From: an uncultured Clostridia bacterium
GTDB taxonomy: Bacteria > Bacillota > Clostridia > Lachnospirales > Anaerotignaceae
Reading direction: 5' to 3'
NCBI GenBank assembly: GCA_937901125.1
Contig: CALCGT010000022.1
Span: 1-33,433 of the forward strand
Length of the DNA: 33,433 nucleotides
Under the pieces are notes generated by a model that did no database searches, was not told the DNA's origin, and saw only the letters and a list, made by a program, of their open reading frames with translations. Shown here piece by piece: positions 30,116 through 33,433 of this stretch. Within the stretch, counting starts at the first letter, position 1. Every line of letters begins with the position of its first letter. Both the position numbers and the translations under genes were made by a program.

Positions 30116-30657
30116 ATGACATATCAGGAAATTTTGGAAAATGCAAGAAAGCGGATGGCGCCTAGATGCAGAGTCTGCCCCATGCGGGATTGGCAGAACC
30201 TCCCATGATGCTGAAAACAGAAGGGGAGCTGAAGGAAATTGCTGAGGCCACAAAGCTGCCTTTTGTGGTGAAGGGTATTATGACGGCGGAAGCGGCTCGT
30301 AAAGCCGTGAGCGCAGGGGCTTATGCCATTGTTGTTTCCAATCATGGCGGTCGTGAGATGGATCATGGTCTTTCTACAGCAGAGGTATTACCTGAGATCA
30401 AAGAGGCTGTGAGGAACAGCATAAAGGTATTGGTATACGGCGGCGTGCATACTGGTGATGATGTCTTCAAAATGCTGGCGTTGGGGGCAGATGGGGTGCT
30501 GATTGGCAGACCCTATGTGATTGCAGCCTATGGCGGAGGTGCGGAAGGTGTTGTCCTTTATACAGAAAAGCTGAAGACGGAGCTGCAAGATGCCATGATC
30601 ATGACAAATTGTGCCACACTGGCAGAAATCACAAAGGATAAAATCAGAATCGTCTAA
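30116..30657 (+). pseudogene. Deleted FMN-dependent alpha-hydroxyacid dehydrogenase
   Basis: The start MTYQEILENARKRMAPRCRV, with its CRVCP motif, matches the N-terminus of clostridial FMN-dependent alpha-hydroxyacid (lactate-type) dehydrogenases. That frame stops 30 codons in. In another frame, from about 30180, the C-terminal third continues: PFVVKGIMTAEAARKAVSAGA, the catalytic-site VVSNHGG, VLVYGGVHTGDDVFKMLALGADGVLIGRP and a normal end. By comparison with a typical 330-340 residue member, about 165 internal residues are missing and the frame is shifted. The FMN-binding N-terminal barrel is lost, so activity is very unlikely. An internal ATG at 30166 could express only the fragment. Confidence 0.85.
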
Positions 30658-30725
30658 AGAAAAAGATCTTTTCCTCGATGTTTTATAAAAAGTATAAGGG
30701 GGTTCTTCTTTTGGATAAAAAGATA

Positions 30726-30772
30726 TTGACATATGTCGGAATAGGTGTATACTATAGAAAGCAACATATGTC
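30726..30772 (+). promoter_or_regulatory. DUF134 promoter with twin ACATATGTC boxes
   Basis: TTGACA (30726-30731) and TATACT (30748-30753), spacer 16, form a strong promoter. GACATATGTC, a perfect 10-bp palindrome (30728-30737), overlaps the -35. A second ACATATGTC (30764-30772) lies just past the start point, 35 bp away, each followed by a similar GAA. The layout fits repression, possibly by the encoded DUF134 protein itself. Confidence 0.6.
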
Positions 30773-30792
30773 AGAAATAAGGAGGCGTTTCT

Positions 30793-31146
30793 ATGGCGAG
30801 GCCAAGAAAATGCAGACGTGTCTGCGGGATGCCCCGAAACAACAGTTTCGCCCCTATGGGAAGTGAAACTGGCGAGGAACGCATCATCATGGCGGTGGAT
30901 GAATATGAGACCATTCGCCTGATTGATTTGGCGGGCTATACCCAGGAGGAATGTGCGGAACAGATGGGCATTGCCCGGACGACAGTGCAAGGGATTTATA
31001 ATGATGCACGACGGAAATTGGCGGATGCCTTGGTGAATGGCAAGATGCTTTTTATCGAAGGTGGAGATATCGATCTTTGCCAGCGGGAAAATGCCGGATG
31101 CGGAAGGAAATGCGGACAGATCTGTTGCAAGAAAAGAGAAAACTGA
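30793..31146 (+). CDS. DUF134 family DNA-binding protein
   Basis: This 117-residue protein begins MARPRKCRRVCGMPRNNSFA, the DUF134 signature. It carries a sigma-70 region 4-like helix-turn-helix (YTQEECAEQMGIARTTVQGIYNDARRKLADAL, about 55-88). The tail is cysteine-rich (LCQRENAGCGRKCGQICCKKREN), so it may bind a metal or Fe-S cluster. Members often neighbour Mrp and NifX-like genes, as here, and are presumed regulators. It starts at ATG 30793 behind AAGGAGG. The Mrp gene follows after 20 bp. Confidence 0.9.
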   Translation: MARPRKCRRVCGMPRNNSFAPMGSETGEERIIMAVDEYETIRLIDLAGYTQEECAEQMGIARTTVQGIYNDARRKLADALVNGKMLFIEGGDIDLCQRENAGCGRKCGQICCKKREN

Positions 31147-31166
31147 TATTTAGGAGATGAATACAA

Positions 31167-31994
31167 ATGAGCGAAAATTGTTCTCATAACTGCGGAAGCT
31201 GCTCTTCCAACTGCAGCAGCCGCAAACCAGCGGATTTTTTGGTTGCACCCAATGAACACAGCAATATTAAAAAGGTTATTGCTGTTGTCAGTGGGAAAGG
31301 CGGCGTTGGCAAGTCCATGGTGACTTCTACAATGGCGGTGCTGACAAACAGAAAGGGCAAAAAGACAGCTATCCTGGATGCGGATATCACAGGTCCTTCT
31401 ATTCCCAAGGCTTTTGGCGTGACGGAGAAGGCATATGGTACGCAGCTGGGAATGCTGCCTTGCGAATCCAAAACAGGGATTGAAATGATGTCCGTAAATC
31501 TGCTGCTGGATAACGATACCGATCCTGTTGTCTGGAGAGGTCCTGTAATTGCAGAAACAGTAAAGCAGTTCTGGAAAGATGTTGTCTGGGGCGATGTGGA
31601 CTATATGTTTATCGATATGCCTCCCGGCACAGGGGATGTTCCTCTGACTGTATTCCAGTCTATCGCCATCGATGGCATCATCATTGTAACTTCACCTCAG
31701 GAACTGGTAGGCATGATCGTGGATAAAGCAGTAAAAATGGCAGAAATGATGAATGTGCCTATTTTGGGCATCGTAGAAAATATGTCCTATTTCAAATGTC
31801 CTGATTGCGGAGGCATCCATAAGATCTTCGGGGAAAGCCAGATCGAAGGGATCGCAGCAAAACATAATATCCCTGTGGTTTGCAAGCTGCCCATTGACCC
31901 TGCCATTGCAGCAAAATGCGACAGAGGCGCGGCGGAAGAATATGAAGGCGAATGGCTGGATTCAATGGTAGATTTTCTGGAAAAGATGAGATAA
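31167..31994 (+). CDS. mrp: Mrp/NBP35-type P-loop ATPase
   Basis: A 275-residue ATPase for Fe-S cluster carriage or assembly. The N-terminus is Cys-rich (MSENCSHNCGSCSSNCSSRK), as in NBP35-like members. The deviant Walker A is SGKGGVGKSMV (about 40-50), followed by ILDADITGPSIPKAFG. Next come DYMFIDMPPGTGDVPLTVFQ and the cluster-binding CxxC in YFKCPDCGGIHKIFG. The role in Fe-S transfer is known for the family, but the partner here is inferred. It lies between a DUF134 regulator and a NifX-like protein, probably in one transcript. Confidence 0.93.
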   Translation: MSENCSHNCGSCSSNCSSRKPADFLVAPNEHSNIKKVIAVVSGKGGVGKSMVTSTMAVLTNRKGKKTAILDADITGPSIPKAFGVTEKAYGTQLGMLPCESKTGIEMMSVNLLLDNDTDPVVWRGPVIAETVKQFWKDVVWGDVDYMFIDMPPGTGDVPLTVFQSIAIDGIIIVTSPQELVGMIVDKAVKMAEMMNVPILGIVENMSYFKCPDCGGIHKIFGESQIEGIAAKHNIPVVCKLPIDPAIAAKCDRGAAEEYEGEWLDSMVDFLEKMR

Positions 31995-32014
31995 GCATAG
32001 AAGGAGAAAGCGAA

Positions 32015-32416
32015 ATGAAAACAAAAATTGCGGTAACGTACGAAAACGGTGAAGTGTTCCAGCATTTTGGACACACAAAAGAATTTAAATTCTACACATT
32101 GGAAGATGGCAAGATTATCGATACACAGATTGTACCCACAATGGGCAGCGGACACAGCATGTTGGCAGATTTCCTGTTGCTGAATGGTGCAACGGTGGTA
32201 ATCTGCGGTGGCATTGGCGGCGGTGCGAAAGCAGCACTTGCAGCAAAGGGAATCGAACTGCGGGGCGGCGTCAGCGGCAATGCAGATGAAAAAGCCCAGG
32301 CCTATGCAGATGGAACACTGGAATTCAATGCGGCAGTGGAATGTACCCATCATCATGACCATGACCACGAAAACTGCAGCGAACATGATCACCATTGCGG
32401 CGGTCATTGTCACTGA
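32015..32416 (+). CDS. NifX/NifB-like protein with His/Cys-rich tail
   Basis: The first 105 residues form a dinitrogenase iron-molybdenum cofactor (NifX/NifB C-terminal) domain: KIAVTYENGEVFQHFGHTKEF and VVICGGIGGGAKAALAAKGIEL. The tail has about 24 residues and is packed with His, Asp and Cys (THHHDHDHENCSEHDHHCGG), which suggests metal binding. No nitrogenase genes are seen, so a general metal or Fe-S role is more likely than nitrogen fixation. ATG 32015 follows AAGGAG, 20 bp after mrp. A terminator ends the operon. Confidence 0.9.
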   Translation: MKTKIAVTYENGEVFQHFGHTKEFKFYTLEDGKIIDTQIVPTMGSGHSMLADFLLLNGATVVICGGIGGGAKAALAAKGIELRGGVSGNADEKAQAYADGTLEFNAAVECTHHHDHDHENCSEHDHHCGGHCH

Positions 32417-32432
32417 CTGGCGGACAAGATTG

Positions 32433-32464
32433 AGGAGCGATGCAAAGCATCGCTTCTTTTTTTT
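32433..32464 (+). terminator. Terminator of the DUF134-mrp-NifX operon
   Basis: AGCGATGC (32436-32443) and GCATCGCT (32447-32454) form a perfect 8-bp stem with an AAA loop, extended by G-U, G-C and A-T pairs and followed by eight T residues. Confidence 0.93.
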
Positions 32465-33228
32465 GAAAAGAATAGGAATTATTCAGGGAAATATCAAAAT
32501 AAATGGTTTATTTCTTTAAAATAGATTTTACTGATGTGAAATATTAGATTTATATTTTTAAAAAGCATGGCTTTTATTCTGGTATGAAATGAAAACTATT
32601 ATAAGGGATTTCCTCTATTTTACAAAAATGAAAGATAAAGGTTGAATGCAAGTGGCATATTTTTTCAATTGCAAAGAGCTGTTTTAAAATATAAATGGGA
32701 AAAACTGTAAATACAGTTTTTAATTGGAAATAAAATGGGTAGGGATATTGCACAATTTCAAAACAGAAGAAATTGTATGAGAGTGTGTGATATAAAAAAT
32801 GTTACATTCGGGAAAGAAATGGATGAATTTTTGTACTTCCTGTTATAAAAAAAGTGTTATGATTCCGTGTATTTCGTTCAAATTACCTCTTTTTGTACAA
32901 ATTTTGGCTGTCGGTTTCCTTCAACTGAATCAACAAAAATGTTGTAAAAATAGATAAAGGTACAGGGTTATAATATACAATTTAACTAAAAAATAAAAAG
33001 GTAGCATGCAAACTACTATAAAAAAGTACTTGTTTTTTCCTGGGGATCAGGTAAAATAATAACAGGTAAATGAATCTGATGGATTTTTCTTCAAAACTTT
33101 TTGAAAAAAACTTTTCCTGTTTTTTCGTGGGGATGGGAAAGTCATTCTTTTGTTTTTGAGAGAAAGACAAAAAGGTTCTGCCGCGTAATTATAATACTCT
33201 ATTAAATTTAATTGGGAGGGAATTATAA
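32465..33228. other. Long AT-rich intergenic region
   Basis: These 764 bp have no convincing ORF. A perfect 10-bp inverted repeat, AAAAACTGTA (32700-32709) and TACAGTTTTT (32712-32721), is the clearest structure. TATAAT motifs occur at 32969-32974 and 33190-33195. The latter is the more likely -10 for the symporter gene, although neither has a good -35. No glycine riboswitch, common before such symporters, was recognised. GGGAGGG at about 33214 is the symporter binding site. Confidence 0.6.
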
Positions 33229-33433
33229 ATGGAAGCTTTTAACAATTTTGTAGTAGCGGTGGATGGAGTCCTGTGGGGTCCCATCATGCTGGTTCTGCTG
33301 GTTGGTACACACGTATACCTGACAATCAGAACAAAATGTATCCAGAGAAAAACTTTCACTGGTGTAAAACTGTCTGTCACACCCGATAAAGAAGCATCTG
33401 GTGATATCGGCGGTTTCGCAGCGCTGGCAACAG
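33229..33433 (+). CDS. Sodium:alanine symporter family protein, 5' part
   Basis: The frame starts at ATG 33229, with GGGAGGG about 8 bases upstream, and is still open at the window end after 68 codons. The first residues form a membrane segment (VDGVLWGPIMLVLLVGTHVYL), followed by TIRTKCIQRKTF and then GDIGGFAALAT, matching the opening of AGCS (amino acid carrier, DAACS) symporters that import alanine or glycine with sodium. The rest lies outside the window. Confidence 0.85.
   Translation, partial: MEAFNNFVVAVDGVLWGPIMLVLLVGTHVYLTIRTKCIQRKTFTGVKLSVTPDKEASGDIGGFAALAT

Noticed and set aside
32465..33228. Glycine riboswitch before the symporter gene
   Set aside because: No tandem GG(A/G)GA-type aptamer cores or expression-platform terminator were found in this AT-rich stretch.

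Overview
The window is a chromosomal segment of a low-to-mid GC, Gram-positive, anaerobic-type Firmicute of the class Clostridia, most like Lachnospiraceae/Anaerotignum-type bacteria. The reasons are the S10-spc-alpha gene order with a KOW-domain gene before infA, ecfA1-ecfA2-ecfT-truA-rplM-rpsI downstream, a long L17 with the insertion seen in that group, strong AGGAGG ribosome binding sites with GTG/TTG starts, and the DUF134-Mrp-NifX-like cluster. The species assignment is inference. No rRNA, tRNA, CRISPR array, insertion sequence or prophage was seen.

Layout. 1-1800: the tail of an unidentified gene, a terminator, and one orphan coiled-coil protein. 1810-18033: the S10, spc and alpha ribosomal operons (rpsJ to rplQ) with secY, adk, a KOW protein, infA and rpoA. 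A near-consensus promoter and a well-folded 5' leader precede rpsJ. The ribosomal genes share a strong codon preference (ACA for Thr, AGA/CGT for Arg, CTG for Leu, CCC for Pro). map, which normally sits between adk and the KOW gene, appears to be reduced to a short C-terminal remnant behind a strong terminator. Several gaps inside the operon (rpsJ-rplC, rplW-rplB, secY-adk, rpmJ-rpsM, rpsD-rpoA, rpoA-rplQ) are long and carry stem-loops. 18038-19303: two minus-strand genes for exported or membrane-anchored proteins, with response-regulator-like repeat arrays, the best being five 11-bp units at 19249-19303. 19385-22813: the energising module of ECF vitamin/metal transporters, preceded by a promoter flanked by two matching palindromes, then a DUF554 membrane protein. 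22823-24720: truA, then rplM-rpsI behind a consensus promoter and an L13-type leader.

24746-33433 is accessory or metabolic. It holds a two-component system followed by a small membrane protein with its own tandem-repeat promoter, and an iron-type alcohol dehydrogenase overlapping an aldehyde dehydrogenase. A small minus-strand membrane protein and a decayed FMN-dependent alpha-hydroxyacid dehydrogenase follow. Next comes a DUF134 regulator, an Mrp/NBP35 P-loop ATPase and a NifX/NifB-like protein with a His/Cys-rich tail (probably Fe-S or metal handling). After 0.8 kb of AT-rich DNA the window ends in the start of a sodium:alanine-type symporter.

No clearly new large system was recognised. 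The most interesting signals are regulatory: the rpsJ leader, the structured intra-operon gaps with a possible 33-codon ORF, the periodic operator arrays, the twin palindromes at the ECF promoter, the twin ACATATGTC boxes at the DUF134 promoter, and the two gene remnants. RNA folds were paired by eye, not computed.
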